Source: Emiliania huxleyi CCMP1516 (Eukaryota > Haptophyta > Isochrysidales > Noelaerhabdaceae). Taken from it: a stretch of DNA of 64,000 nt. Below are positions 31,166-41,554 of this stretch, piece by piece (position 1 is the stretch's first letter; each line of letters begins with the position of its first letter). Under the pieces are notes generated by a model. The model worked only from the letters and a program-made list of their open reading frames with translations, was not told the DNA's origin and did not search any database. Both the position numbers and the translations under genes were made by a program. Location: the NCBI RefSeq assembly GCF_000372725.1, contig NW_005201349.1, positions 263,159 to 327,158 of the forward strand, read 5' to 3'.

Positions 31166-32550
31166 CTAGTTTGCCGGCAGGGTGCCGGGCGGCGCCTTCT
31201 CGGTGTAACGGCCGTCGATGCTTCCCGCCGACGGCGAGGCCGCGAGCGTCTTGCGCCGCGTGACGACCTCGGGCTCCTCGAGGCTCATCATCACCAGCCA
31301 GACCTGTTGATGGATCATGAGCGTCCGCTGTTAATATTCACTGCTCGTTCGCTCGGCGGCGCGGAGTCAGAAAGAGGTGTCTGGCGCACCATCGTGGCGC
31401 CGAGCGAGCCGGCGCATGGTCCGACCCACCAGACCCAGTGGTCGTCCCACGTGTTAGAGACGACGGCAGGCCTGTCCACGGCGCGCCGTGTGAAGAGGGA
31501 CGCGCTGTTCATGTGTACACCGGTTAGGGGGGGGGGGGGGGGTGACACGGCCCGCGCCCGAAGGAGCGCGTCGGATTGATCGAGCAGCCCGTCACCGGGA
31601 TGCAGACCTATAGTCGGCGGGGGCGGGCGTGGTTGGGGTCCGATCTCTTGGCCTACCATTCCTGCTTCCTTGCTGCTACTGGCGCGCGCACCACGTGTGC
31701 AATGAAGACGGCGAGGCCTATTGAGAGAGCCGCGGGAGCGAGACACGTGAAAAGTGGACTGGAGCAGCCTTGTGTGAGAGAGGCCGGCCGCTGCTCGGTG
31801 TGCCAATGGGCAGCGGCGCGATGGAGAGCTTGTTCCCGAGGATGGAGGACTCGCCTAGTCGTGCAGCCTTCGTCTCCTGACTCCTCTGTGGATGCCGTTG
31901 GGGCACAGGGCTGGGGGGAGATGGCTCGCCGTCGGTGCAGAGCGACTGCCCGTTGACCGCCGTCTCGAGGACGGTGTACATGAGGAGAAAGGTGCCTAGT
32001 GAAACAATGCCGGCATGGCTAATTCACCAACTGTCTCAGGACCGCGTGCATGAGGGACGAGAGTGCCCACAAACTCAAAGGCGACCGCGTTGTGGTGGTT
32101 GACCGACGCGTTCTGCAGCCCGTTCGAGCCGAGGCTGCCCGACCGGTCGAGGTCCTCTCCTCCCGCGTCGCCGTGCGTCGCGCCTTTGAGTATCGCTGCG
32201 CCGGCGATGGAGCCGAGCATTTGCGCGATGAAGTAGGCCGCGCCGCGGATGGGGTGGCACTTGCCGGAGACCGTCAGCCCGAGAGTGACCGCCGCGTTGA
32301 CGTGACCGCCAGAGGTGTGGGCAGTCGCGTACACCAGCACGGTGATGGCGAGCCCGAACTGGAGCGCGATGACGGTGACCGATGCCGGGTCCCAGTCACC
32401 GTCGCTAAAATGCGCGTTCGAAGCAGCGGCCCCGCAGCCAAAGAAGACGAATAGCGTCATAGCGACAAACTCGGAGAGGGTGCCGCGGAGGAGATCACGC
32501 CGACCAGGCATCGGCTCTCGGGGCGTGGCATCGAAAGCGACGATCGGCAT
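31166..32550 (-). CDS. Aquaporin/MIP channel with variant NPA motifs
   Basis: Seven exons join with consistent phase to 298 residues: 32550-32067, 31995-31930, 31854-31804, 31717-31692 (26 nt), 31607-31558, 31471-31390, 31303-31166. The product is a six-helix Major Intrinsic Protein channel for water or small solutes: SEFVAMTLFVFFGCGAAAS (helix 1), TSGGHVNAAVTLGLTVSG (first pore loop), KLSIAPLPIGLAVFIAHVVC, then VTGCSINPTRSFG (second pore loop) and HWVWWVGPCAGSLGATM. The usual NPA pair is replaced by NAA and NPT. Introns are GC-AG or GT-AG, several beginning with a near copy of the next exon start. The C-terminal tail (about 35 residues) is cytosolic by family topology. Confidence 0.9.
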
Positions 32551-32604
32551 GAATTGCGGCGTGCTAAGAAGAGCGCGTTTCGTCGCGATTGCAGTGAGGC
32601 GCGT

Positions 32605-32958
32605 TCAAAAGATTTTTTTATTTTGCAAGCACGTTCGGCTTCCTCCGGACCTCTCGGTCCATGGAATTTCCGACGCCACAAACATACGCCATCGTCGGTC
32701 GGCGCCATCCGCGTTGTCGTATTCGTCGTCGTCGAACAACTCTCTCTCTCTCTTGCTGGATGCTGCTGGGCCGGCTCCCGCGTGCCCGGCGAGGTAACCG
32801 ACAAAGCGTGGGTCGGTCTGAAGGAGTACCGCTCTGTCCGCAAAAGAATCTTGGCGCGTGACAAATTCTTTTTGTTCGGCCGCGTCGCGGATACCCACAG
32901 TGCGCCCCAGCCCCCTCCCCCCCGGGCACACTGCCACACACCGCACCACAGAGACCAC
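32605..32958 (-). CDS. Possible small or partial ORF, unrecognised
   Basis: The frame contains a balanced stretch (DAAEQKEFVTRQDSFADRAV then TDPRFVGYLAGHAGAG and ELFDDDEYDNADGADRRWRM) that looks more like protein than other frames here. It has no recognised domain, no good start, and it sits between the methyltransferase stop (33019) and the aquaporin start. It might be an exon of an unseen gene. Confidence 0.25.
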   Translation of the reverse strand: MVSVVRCVAVCPGGRGLGRTVGIRDAAEQKEFVTRQDSFADRAVLLQTDPRFVGYLAGHAGAGPAASSKRERELFDDDEYDNADGADRRWRMFVASEIPWTERSGGSRTCLQNKKIF

Positions 32959-33018
32959 TCCGAAGCTCCCAATTTTTTTTCAAGCGGATCCCTGGAAGTA
33001 CTCTCTCAGCCTGCTCCA

Positions 33019-35971
33019 TTAATGTGGCCGAGCGCGCTTTGTCCGCGGCCGGACCGAGCCCCGCCTGCTCTCCGCGGGCGGCCGCCTCACCAGGCAGTGG
33101 ATCTGGCAGCCCGGGTGCTCCGCGTCGGCCGGGAGGCTCGCCGCCTCAAAGTGGTCTGCGGCCATCTCGTAGAAGCGACCGCCCATGCTGTGGACGCCGG
33201 GCGCGGCGCCGTTGCCGTGCGCCATGAGCACGAGGGTCCCCTCGCAGGAGAGGGCGACGAGGGTCTCCACCTACGGGGACGTGTCGCGGACGTGTCGAGG
33301 ACGTGCCGTCGGACGCGTGTCGCCGCGACGCGCGCGTCCGCACCAGTGCGCTCCACACGCGCTCCTCCCTGCCGTACACAACGTCCACAGCGAGGAGCAC
33401 GTCCGGCGGCCGGCCCAGCCCCAGCTTCTCGAGCGGGGAGGCGTCCTCACCCCACTTGAGCCGCCTCACCCGCACCGGCACCGGCTCCGCCGCCGCGCCC
33501 GCGCCGCCCGCGCCCGCGCCCGCGCCGCCCGCGCCCGCGCCCGCGGCGGTCGCCGCGTTGTCCTTTGCCGCGTTTGCCTCGAGGAGGGAGAGCACGTCCT
33601 CGTCCGCGTCAGTCGCCACCGTGCGCATCCCCAGCCGACCCGCGACGATCGCCGGCAGCCCGAGCCCTGCGCCAAGCTCGACGGCGGAACGACCCGCCCA
33701 TCCGACCGGCACCGGCCCAACGCCTACAGGAGGCCGCCCTGAAGGCTCCTGGACGGCTCCCGCCCACCCGCCCACGCGGCCAGCCTCGCCGCCGGCGCCG
33801 CCCCATCTGCCAAGCAGCCGAGCGCCGAGCGGCGGCAGTGCGGCCGCCGCCGCGGCCGGCGTCGGGTGGGCCGCGAGCCACTTTGCGAGCAGCAGAGACC
33901 CCTCCCACAGCGCGCCGCCCGTCGCCGCGGTGGCGCCCGTCTCCTCGCGCCCCCCTATGAGCAGGCCCCGACACGCTTCCGAGAAGGCTCCTCGCCGCGC
34001 CGCCCGCCTCCTCGCCTCCGCGCCCTTGGCGCGGCCGCCGCCCAGCATGTGGGTGAGGAGAATGGGGGGGCCGGCCAGCGGCAGCTCGAGCCGCTGCTCG
34101 CGCGGCCTGGAGGCGGCCTCCTCGAGGGCGGCGCAGTGGACGCCGGACTTGCGCATCGCGTACAGCAGCTTGGAGGTCTCCTGGGCGTTTAGGGTTAGGG
34201 TTAGGGTTAGGGTTGGGATAGACAGCAGCTTGGAGGTCTCCTGGGCGTTGAAGCTGTCGAGCGTCGCCGCCGCGCGGGCCGCGATGGCGAGCATGGTCGG
34301 CCGGTCGAAGAGGCCGAGGGTGAGGAGGGACCTGTTCACGAGTGGAGGAGGAGTCCTCCACCAGAATGGGTGGCTTGGCCGAAGAGAGGAGCGGGAGCGA
34401 GGACCAGGCGGCGTTGGAGAGGTCGCGCGCGTTGAAGGCCGCGGCGTCGCTCGCGATAGCGCCTCCCGCCATCCCGCAGAGCGACACCACGGACGGCTCT
34501 GTCGCGACGGACCCGCGGGCCAGCCTGCGGCGGCTCGACAGCGTGGGTCAGGGCAGAGGTGAGGGTCAGGGTGGTGGAGTCGGAGCGCCAAGCCTGCAGC
34601 CGCTTGACAGCTTGGCGACGCCCCAGAGCACGTTGGCGAGGTGGCGCGGCGTGCAACGCTTCGTTCCGAGCGCCACCGCCGCCGCGGCGATCGCCGACGC
34701 CAGCTTGGCTCCCCAGCGCGGCAAGCCGAGCCGCGCGTACGCGCTGGCGAGGCTGTCGAGGTCCTGGGCGTTGAAGGCGGCCATGCGGCGGCGCGCGGCA
34801 CGCGCGAGTCGCTTGAGCGCGCGCAAGCCGACGCTGCGGCGGCCGTCCTCCGGACTCGCAGCGCCGAGCTTGACGAGGGAGAGGGCGACCGTCGCGATCG
34901 CCTGCGGCTCGAGCCAGGAGATGCGCCGAGATGCGCCGGGACGCGCCGAGATGCGCCGAGATGCGCCGAGACTCGCCTGCGGCTCAAGCTCCGACGCGCG
35001 GGCGCACGCGGCCTCGGCGAGCGCAGCTGTCGCGCCGCCGTGCTCGAGCCTGCGGTGTGAGTGTACAGATCTGGACTCCGCCTCGTGATGGGGAGAGATG
35101 GGGAGAGATGGGGAGAGATGGGGAGAGATGGGGAGAGATGGGGAGAGATGGGGAGAGATGGGGAGAGATGGGGAGAGATGGAGAGACATGGGGAGAGATG
35201 GGAAGATATGGTGCTCGAGCCGTTGTGAGTGCAGCGGTGCAGCTGAACACGGTGCGGCTGAAAGCAGTGCAGCTGCAGGCAGAGTAGCTGCTTACCGCCG
35301 CACGCGTGCCTCCTCGAGTGCTAGTCGGGATACAGAGCTGGACTCCGCATCTGGGCCTCGTGATATGGGGAGATATGGGGAGATATGGAGATGTGCTCCG
35401 CATCTCGGCGCTCGGGCCGTGCAAAGGCCCACGCGAGCATGCCGATCTCCTGCGCGTTGAAGCTGCCCCCCAGAAGCGGCGCGCTCGCGGCCGCGATGCG
35501 GTCGAAGAGCGCCGGCTGCGGCTGCGACGCCGTCGCAAACGCCCACGCCAGGTTGGCGAGGTGCCGAGGCTCACACCGCGGCTTAGCGCACGCGTCAGCG
35601 GCTGCTCTCGCGATCGCATCGAAGAGTCCGCGCGCCGCCGGCGCGTCCGCGCCCATGGCCTGTGCGGCGCCGTGCGCGATGTTGGCGAGGATGTCTGGAC
35701 GACGGCAGCCGTGCGCCTCCAGCTGGGACTGGGTGGCCGCCGCCAGCCCTGCCAGGCTGTCGCCCATCTCGCCGGAGGCGGTCTGCCATTTGAGGTGGCG
35801 CCCGAGCTTGTTCCATAGATTCCCGAGGTGCATCGCGTCCATCCGCTCGCCGTGCTGTGCGTGCAGCTGCAGCAGGGCGCGCGCCGACTGCGCCTTTGAG
35901 ATCCAAGCGTTGAGGAGCGGCGGCTCGGGCCAAGACGCTCCGCCGCTCTGTCTCCGCACAGGAGCGGGCAT
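33019..35971 (-). CDS. OPR/FAST-like repeat protein joined to METTL21-type methyltransferase
   Basis: The N-terminal part, from Met35971, has repeated helical units of the kind in algal octotricopeptide or FAST/RAP-type RNA-binding proteins: EPRHLANLAWAFATASQPQP, FNAQEIGMLAWAFA, FNAQDLDSLASAYARLG, TPRHLANVLWGVAKL and FNAQETSKLLYAMRKSG. These proteins usually act on organelle RNA. The frame of the last repeat continues without a stop into a Methyltransf_16/METTL21-like domain: TGGALWEGSLLLAKWL, RSAVELGAGLGLPAIVAGRL (SAM motif I), VATDADEDVLSLLEANA, then PPDVLLAVDVVYG. The last exon (33270-33019) begins VETLVALSCEGTLVLMAHG. Introns near 35100-35400, 34560-34640 and 34330-34370 are inferred. One fused gene, or two adjacent genes joined by an open intron, are both possible. 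Confidence 0.6.
34161..34249. repeat. Interstitial telomeric repeat flanked by a 28-bp direct repeat
   Basis: TTAGGG repeats (34188-34216, about four and a half units) lie between two copies of ACAGCAGCTTGGAGGTCTCC plus TGGGCGTT (34162-34189 and 34221-34248). The duplicated part encodes FNAQETSKLL of the OPR-like gene, on the minus strand. Reading through adds TLTLTLTLNAQETSKLL in frame. Confidence 0.9.
35091..35210. repeat. 10-bp minisatellite GGGAGAGATG, ~11 units
   Basis: A tandem array in a predicted intron of the OPR-like gene; in the sense of that gene it reads CATCTCTCCC. Looser copies (GGGGAGATAT) follow at 35366-35395. The same unit in the same sense orientation occurs in introns of the kinase gene (46889-46985, 47255-47345). 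Confidence 0.9.
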
Positions 35972-36759
35972 GCGATTGGCCCAGCGATTTAAGAGCGCAG
36001 AGGACCGCGCGAGCAGCGCGAAGAGCAGCGCAGAGCGGCGCGAAGATCACGAGAGCGCCTTGCGCGTCACGATGGTGGGTGGTTCCACAGCCTGACCGCG
36101 AGGCATGAAGACTGCAGCGAGAATCGGCGAGACTGCGAAGAGAGATAGGAAGAGGCAGACGCCCGAGGGTGGGCGACGGCTAGCAACACACTCCTCTCCT
36201 TAAAATCCCTGTGGCGGCGTGCCCGCTCCCGTGCTTTCTTTCTTTCTTTCTTTCCTTCACGCATCACGGACCGCGTGCCAAAGGCGTGCCGCCGCCGCGC
36301 GCGGCCAGAGGCGCCGCCGCGCCCACACCCCCGCCCGGGGGAGCGAGGGGGTGGCGGGTGCGGCCGCTGCGGCGTGCGGGATTGCGGGGCCGACCGTAAC
36401 ACGAAGTGTAACACGGACGCGGACCGATCGAGGCCGGGCCGCCCGGGCGGGGTGCGTGGCGTCTCGCGCGGGGGTGGTCCGCCGTCATTAGCTTCGCCGA
36501 CGAGCCCAACGACGAAAACGTCCGCATCAGAATCGCATCTACGCACATCACACAGACACTCCACGCAATACACCACACGACACGGCAGGCCCTCCAAGAC
36601 AGCACGGACAGCGTTCGCAGATAGGACCAGAGGCGGGCCCAGGAAGCTTACTGTACCTCCAACCGTCGTCGGAGCATCGCGCTCCCGCACCTCAGCGCAC
36701 GTACTCCCACCCACTCCAAACCTCGGATCCGAGCCCAACTTGATGGGCTCGGAGGAGCT
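35972..36759. other. Intergenic with one dispersed repeat
   Basis: Contains the pyrimidine-rich element copy at 36186-36256. A minus-strand open frame (36067-36738) is translated low-complexity sequence without domain support. Confidence 0.45.
36186..36256 (+). repeat. Dispersed pyrimidine-rich element, copy 3
   Basis: AACACACTCCTCTCCTTAAA ... ATCCCTGTGGCGGCGTGCC then (TTTC)n. A shorter relative of the copies at 26729-26830 and 29158-29244; it lies 215 bases outside the OPR-like start. Confidence 0.65.
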
Positions 36760-37471
36760 CTACTGCGGCACCCGCATCACCACACCGGGCAGCGGCCATT
36801 GGCAGCGGGCGTCAGGGAAGGGGAGGCCGTGGGCCGCTGCCGGCGGCGGCACGCCGGCGAGTTGGTAGGCAGTATACATGTCGATCGACGGCTTGTACAT
36901 GCTCTCGAAGGCGCCGCCGAACCGCGCCGCCGGAACCGTCGTGGCCAGCAAGGCGGGCAGAGGTGGTGGCGCTGGCACCGGCGTAGACGGCACAAACGCA
37001 GCCGCGTTGTGGCAGACACGCTGAATGCACGCCTTCTTTCGCACTCCTGCGCCGCCGTATTTGGGCTTGTCGAGACACTCCTACAGCGCGAGCCGCACGC
37101 GTGAGCTCCGGGCTCGGGGCGGCACTGGCCCCGGGGGGGGAGGCTAGCTCCTTGCACATGCCGCAGTCGGGCGCACGGCACGCCTCGCAGGCGCCACAGC
37201 GGTTGCTGCGGCCGCTGTTCCGATTGACGAGGCTGCGCGCCGCCGCCGCCAGAGGCGCCTCGGCGCACGGCGCCGCCTCGGGCTCCGCCACCGGCTCCTC
37301 CTCAAGCTGCGCGACGCCCTCCAACCTCTCGGCGTCGGCAAGCCTCGCCGTCTCATCAGACTCCTCACTCTCCGATTCGATGGTGGCGTCGGGGCCTCCG
37401 TGGCGCAGCGCGTCCTGTCGCTGCCAGAAGAGCTCCCACTCGCGGTCATTCATCAGCCGGCCTGCCGCCAT
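36760..37471 (-). CDS. CXXC zinc-finger protein
   Basis: The joined reading frame carries a zf-CXXC domain, which binds unmethylated CpG DNA: RCGACEACRAPDCGMCK at the end of exon 1 (to 37151) and ECLDKPKYGGAGVRKKACIQ plus RVC at the start of exon 2 (37080). All eight Cys ligands and the KxxGG turn are present. Phase is preserved only if the intron starts with GA (GAGCTAGCC) and ends CTGTAG. Met37471 (MAAGRLMNDREWELFWQRQD) is the best start in the open frame; an upstream exon is possible. Outside the domain there is an acidic Ser/Glu segment and a proline-containing tail. The role is presumably chromatin binding. Confidence 0.8.
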
Positions 37472-37507
37472 CTGACAGCGGAGGTCGGCAGGGGTCGGAG
37501 GCGCCAA

Positions 37508-38387
37508 ATAGACGACGGCGACGAGGTCGAGACAGGACAGCGGCGATGCCGAATAGCAGGTTTTCGCGCGACGGGCGATGCATCGGAAAACCCGAAACGC
37601 CGATGGCGAGTTCGATTATTAGTTTTACATGCACGGGGTGGGTGCTGAATGCGGGTGGGTGGCCTGGAGGCGAGGTGGAGCCTGTGGAGGGTGGAGAGGG
37701 TGGTTTGGTGGGTGGTTGGTGACTCCACACCTGGAGACCTGTGTTCTCACTCAGCCTGTTGAGTGTTGTCGAGCGTCAGGTTCGTTGTTAGCAGATCAAG
37801 GCACAGAGGAGCTCACACAAAGCACAGCGGGAGGAAAGTGATATACTGATCTCTCAAGGCCCATCTACAGCAGCGGCGAAGTGAGCGTGTTTGTGGTGTT
37901 GGTGTGGCGTCTGAGCTTGGATCTGTGACTAAAGCCGGTTACCACTGATGGATCCCCACCCGAATAACACACAGTGAGCGCCCCAGCGCTTCACTACGCC
38001 CTCCGCGCGAAATCGCTAGTGGTGCTTTGTGGCAGCACATTGTGCTTTGTGGCAGCACGGGTGCGGTCGGTGCCCGTGACTCAGCAACTACCTTACTAGT
38101 CTCCCAACCTTTTTCACCGGGGTACCCACCGCAGGAGGGTTGGCATTTTCAACCCACGATCTCTAGGGGGTGATCTCTAGGGGGTGGGGGAGCGTGAAAT
38201 TGAATTCTTTAGCTGTGTCGGAAGAATTCTTTTCCCCCCAGGCGCCGTTGCTCTGCGAGTTGGAGAGACACGGCCCAGGCGCGGCCGCCGAGCGCGGCCG
38301 TGTCTCCAATTCTCGCCGCGCGCGCGGCAGGACTCGTCGCTCCTCGCCTCGCACGCACACGCATACCCACGCTACGCACCAGACATC
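37508..38387. other. Intergenic with one dispersed repeat
   Basis: Contains the copy at 37775-37838 of the sequence found at 19241-19296. The rest shows no supported feature. Confidence 0.4.
37775..37838 (+). repeat. Dispersed ~60-bp sequence, copy 2
   Basis: TCAGGTTCGTTGTTAGCAGA ... GCACAGCGGGAGGAAAG; see the copy at 19241-19296. Small insertions distinguish the two. Confidence 0.6.
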
Positions 38388-39014
38388 ATGCCCGACAAAA
38401 TCGGCAACAGCCGCGCAGGGATGGCTCGTCAGCCTCGTCAGGGCCTAGATGACTCGCCCGCCGAAGGAGGAGGTGGCACGGCGCCGCCAGCGTATGACTG
38501 GACGACGGGAGAGAAAGTTGCTCGCGGTGCTGCGGAGTTTGCGGCAGGAGTTGCAGGCGTTGGTGTTGCTGCGCCGCGGCCACCGACGGCAGCGGAAATG
38601 GCTCGCGACGCAGGGCTGTTTCCACCGCGAACGACGGCAATCGGCTCGACCCCCGAAGGGGAGCAGAACCCTCTCTGGTCAGCGGAGGAGTTCAATGGCA
38701 AGTGGTTCATCTGCTGGCCGATTGCCTGCGCTTCGGTCAACCAGACCAACGTTGGCGAGGATGGCATTAAGATGCAGGCCATGTGTTGTCTCTGTTACCC
38801 GGCCACGACCGAGTTTACCCGCATGGGCAACACCAACCGCTTTGGGGCTACAAGCTACACAACCGACGACGACGGAAGCTCCTCACGAAGCGAAGACGTG
38901 CTGAACTTCACCTCGACGACTTCGCTCAAACACGAGGGAGGGGGGATCCCGGGGGTCGGGTGGAAGAGTAAAGAGTTAGTAGTGCATGTGGACGGCAATT
39001 CGGGCGTTGGCTGA
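38388..39014 (+). CDS. Unrecognised protein, ~208 residues
   Basis: From Met38388 (MPDKIGNSRAGMARQPRQGL) the frame reads as ordinary protein, with a Gly-rich linker, YDWTTGEKVARGAAEFAAGV, then WSAEEFNGKWFICWPIACAS and AMCCLCYPATTEF. The cysteine cluster CCLC and the preceding tryptophans suggest a compact domain, but I do not recognise it. The open frame extends 5' to 38184 without an ATG. The stop at 39014 may follow an unspliced intron, because the last ~25 residues have different composition. Confidence 0.5.
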   Translation: MPDKIGNSRAGMARQPRQGLDDSPAEGGGGTAPPAYDWTTGEKVARGAAEFAAGVAGVGVAAPRPPTAAEMARDAGLFPPRTTAIGSTPEGEQNPLWSAEEFNGKWFICWPIACASVNQTNVGEDGIKMQAMCCLCYPATTEFTRMGNTNRFGATSYTTDDDGSSSRSEDVLNFTSTTSLKHEGGGIPGVGWKSKELVVHVDGNSGVG

Positions 39015-39825
39015 CGCAGCACATGCGCGTGCTGTCTGAGGTGAGGTGGACCGGGTGAGTGTTTAGGTGTGTTGTGTCCAGTGTTCGTTCGTCCTTGTCC
39101 GCTGTCCCGTTGTTGTCAATGCCAGATACGTACTATTTTCTATTTGAGAGGCCTTCGTTGTTAATAGTACAAACCCAATGGTCCCTCGCTAGCGGTCCTT
39201 CGTTGCAGTCACGCACACGCCACGCCGCACCGCGCGCCCGCCCACTGCCCCGCCCAGGCGGGAAAGAGATCAGGAGATGGGGACAGCGAAGGAAGGAGGA
39301 GCCACGAACACGACACTGGGAGGGTTCAGTTGTGCGCCACGCTGCCCGGCGTCTCTCACTTTCCGGGACAGCCCCGCCCTTTCGAGGCAGGAAAGTGACG
39401 GCTACCCCGTACGCCCTGTTGCTTCTACCCCGACGCCGACCGCCCATCCCCCCTCCTCGTTCCCCCCTCGAATTCTCCGGACCCCGACAAGCCGCCCGCC
39501 GTTGGGCCTCTGCCCCGCACGCCCCCGCCCCTTCTGCCCCTCGCTCACACCCCGGCCCGACACGCACATACAAGACAAACCCGGCGTCCTGCTCTCAAAA
39601 GAAAAAAAATGGGGAGGAGGGGAGACCACACGCACCCCCGCGCGCCGCTATGTGTCGCCAGGAGGCTGACACTTCACAGGCAGAGATTTGCTCAATGCGG
39701 CGGCAACAGCCAACACGATCGCGCCGGACTGTACAGGCGACTGTCTCGGCGAGCGCGGCGGTACTGCGGCGCTCGCGCGCCTCGTGGCAATGTACGGTGT
39801 TCGGGTAGCTGATGGATGTATATCC
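39015..39825. other. Intergenic, nothing recognised
   Basis: Several overlapping frames on both strands without domain support; mostly Pro/Arg-rich translation of GC-rich DNA. Confidence 0.45.
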
Positions 39826-40953
39826 TCACGCGGCGCCATGCGCAACGCAGCAGACCTTCTTGTGCGCCTTCCAATCGGCCTTTTGGCACTCTTTCGAGCA
39901 GTACGACACCGCGAGGCATCGCGCGCACTCGGACAGCTTGGCCGGGTTGCCGTACGGGCGGTTGTGCGGACACGAAGGGTTGTCACAGTACGTGGCTTGG
40001 CGCGACACGAGCTGGCCACCGTTCGCGCCAGTGCGCGTGCGGCTCGGACGCGCGCCCAAGGCTCGGAACATCGGCTCGCCCAGCTGCCGCGAAAAGGCGT
40101 CGTAGAACCCGGTGGGCTCCCAGAGACCTGTCAGATCATTGAACGAGGTTCTCGGCGAAGCTCGCGCGCCGAGCATGCGCGAGACTTGATCTACACAGAA
40201 AGGCGCGTCAGGCAACGGCTCGCCTTGCGTCGTGCGGAAGCTGTGCGACCAGGGCACAATCTCGCCCTCGAGCATGGCCACGATGCACGGCGTGCAAAAG
40301 AGGCGGCAATGGAAGCGCATAGCCATGGCGGATGGGCTGCCGCCGGTCGCGTCGCGCACGTCGGCGTCGCGAGGGGGTCGGTGCTGAATGAGGAGTTGGT
40401 ACGCGAGTACTTTCGTCTCGTTAGATGGCCGCGCGAACTTCTGGCATACGGGGCACTGCAGTGACGAACGGAAGTCGGGCCACGACGCGTTGGCCTTGCC
40501 GCCGTGCTTGCGCGAGGTGTGATCCCCGGCGGAGTCCCCGTGCTTGAGAATGGCGACGTCCTCGGCGCTTACGAAGCAACCACCGCCCACGACGAAGGGA
40601 GTGAGCATGACCTCCAGGTGCCGCTGCTTTGGCATCAGCAGGCAAATCATGCCACCTCCAAAGCGCACTGGAATACGAGTATCGCCTGTGACTGCCAACA
40701 CGTCGCACGGCTCGATGTACATCGTCTCAGGCTTGTACCGCGATGCCGGCGGGATGGTGAGCGAGCACTGGGCCCGTTTCATGCCCTCTGTCTCCAGCGT
40801 CCACTGCTTGAAAGCGCAACTCGCTTTGGTTTGCTGCTCGTCATTCTCCAAACCTCGGTTCCGCTCAATCTTCACCTGTTCCATCGCAGCGGCGAGTAGC
40901 TCGTCATCGGACGGCGACACATACGATGCAGCGCTTTGCTTTTTGCGGCCCAT
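39826..40953 (-). CDS. MYND zinc-finger protein
   Basis: A single exon from Met40953 ([20 protein letters not shown]). The C-terminus is a MYND finger: CDNPSCPHN, then [20 protein letters not shown] and HKKVC, with the expected ligands. MYND domains bind proline-rich peptides and are often found in chromatin regulators. The upstream ~300 residues contain an isolated CPVCQKF pair and a CRLFCTPC cluster, possibly a second small zinc site, and otherwise no recognised domain. The 3' end is only 15 codons beyond the finger. Confidence 0.85.
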   Translation of the reverse strand: MGRKKQSAASYVSPSDDELLAAAMEQVKIERNRGLENDEQQTKASCAFKQWTLETEGMKRAQCSLTIPPASRYKPETMYIEPCDVLAVTGDTRIPVRFGGGMICLLMPKQRHLEVMLTPFVVGGGCFVSAEDVAILKHGDSAGDHTSRKHGGKANASWPDFRSSLQCPVCQKFARPSNETKVLAYQLLIQHRPPRDADVRDATGGSPSAMAMRFHCRLFCTPCIVAMLEGEIVPWSHSFRTTQGEPLPDAPFCVDQVSRMLGARASPRTSFNDLTGLWEPTGFYDAFSRQLGEPMFRALGARPSRTRTGANGGQLVSRQATYCDNPSCPHNRPYGNPAKLSECARCLAVSYCSKECQKADWKAHKKVCCVAHGAA

Positions 40954-41199
40954 GCCCGCTTCCTGGCAGCCACCCTCGTGCAAGCAGCCGCTCGCTCGTC
41001 CACTCAGCTCGTGTCCGCGGTGGGTTTGCGGTGGCGCGCCCGGGCTGCCGCGCTCGGCTGGTGCACCTCCCTAGCTTTGGCTGGGGGACGGCGTCTGTTC
41101 ACGCCTGCATGTGAGCAGGAGTGTCTCGAAAAAAACGGACCTTCGCGGGGTGGGAAGGGCGGCGGCGGCGCCCAAGGGCGGCGGCGGGCGCGGCGCCTT

Positions 41200-41554
41200 G
41201 TCGGGCGGGAAGGGCGGCGGCGGCGCCTTCCTGGGAGGGAAGGTTGGTCTCGACCTCTCCCTGTCCCAGCCTGCCATACGCTCCCGTTTGCAGCGACTCG
41301 TCGCATTCGATTCCCATGCCCCAGCTCCAAAGGGCGCCGTCGGCGGCTAGGGCGAGGCTATGATCTTGTCCAGCCGACACGGCGACGATGCGCCGCCCAG
41401 CCAGGGTCTCGATCTTCTTGGGCTTTTGGTGGGTTGTATAGTCGCCGTGGCCCAACCCCAAGCAGTTGCCGCCATCCTCAGGGCCGGCATCCCAGTCCTG
41501 CTGTCCGCGTCCGCAGCTCCACGCAACGCCATCGGCGGTAATGGTCAGATCCAT
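41200..41554 (-). CDS. RCC1-type repeat fragment
   Basis: From Met41554 the frame shows parts of RCC1 (beta-propeller) repeats: GLGHGDYTTHQKPKKIETLA, RRIVAVSAGQDHSLALAADG and ALWSWGMG...YGRLGQGEVE. After about 41235 the frame becomes translated GGCGGC repeats. A full RCC1 propeller needs seven such units, so this is one exon of a gene I cannot follow, or a truncated copy beside the repeat-rich tract starting at 41650. Confidence 0.55.

Noticed and set aside
35098..35189. Repeated ISPHLSPSLP / GERWGEMGRD peptides
   Set aside because: Direct translation of the 10-bp minisatellite in the OPR-like and kinase introns.
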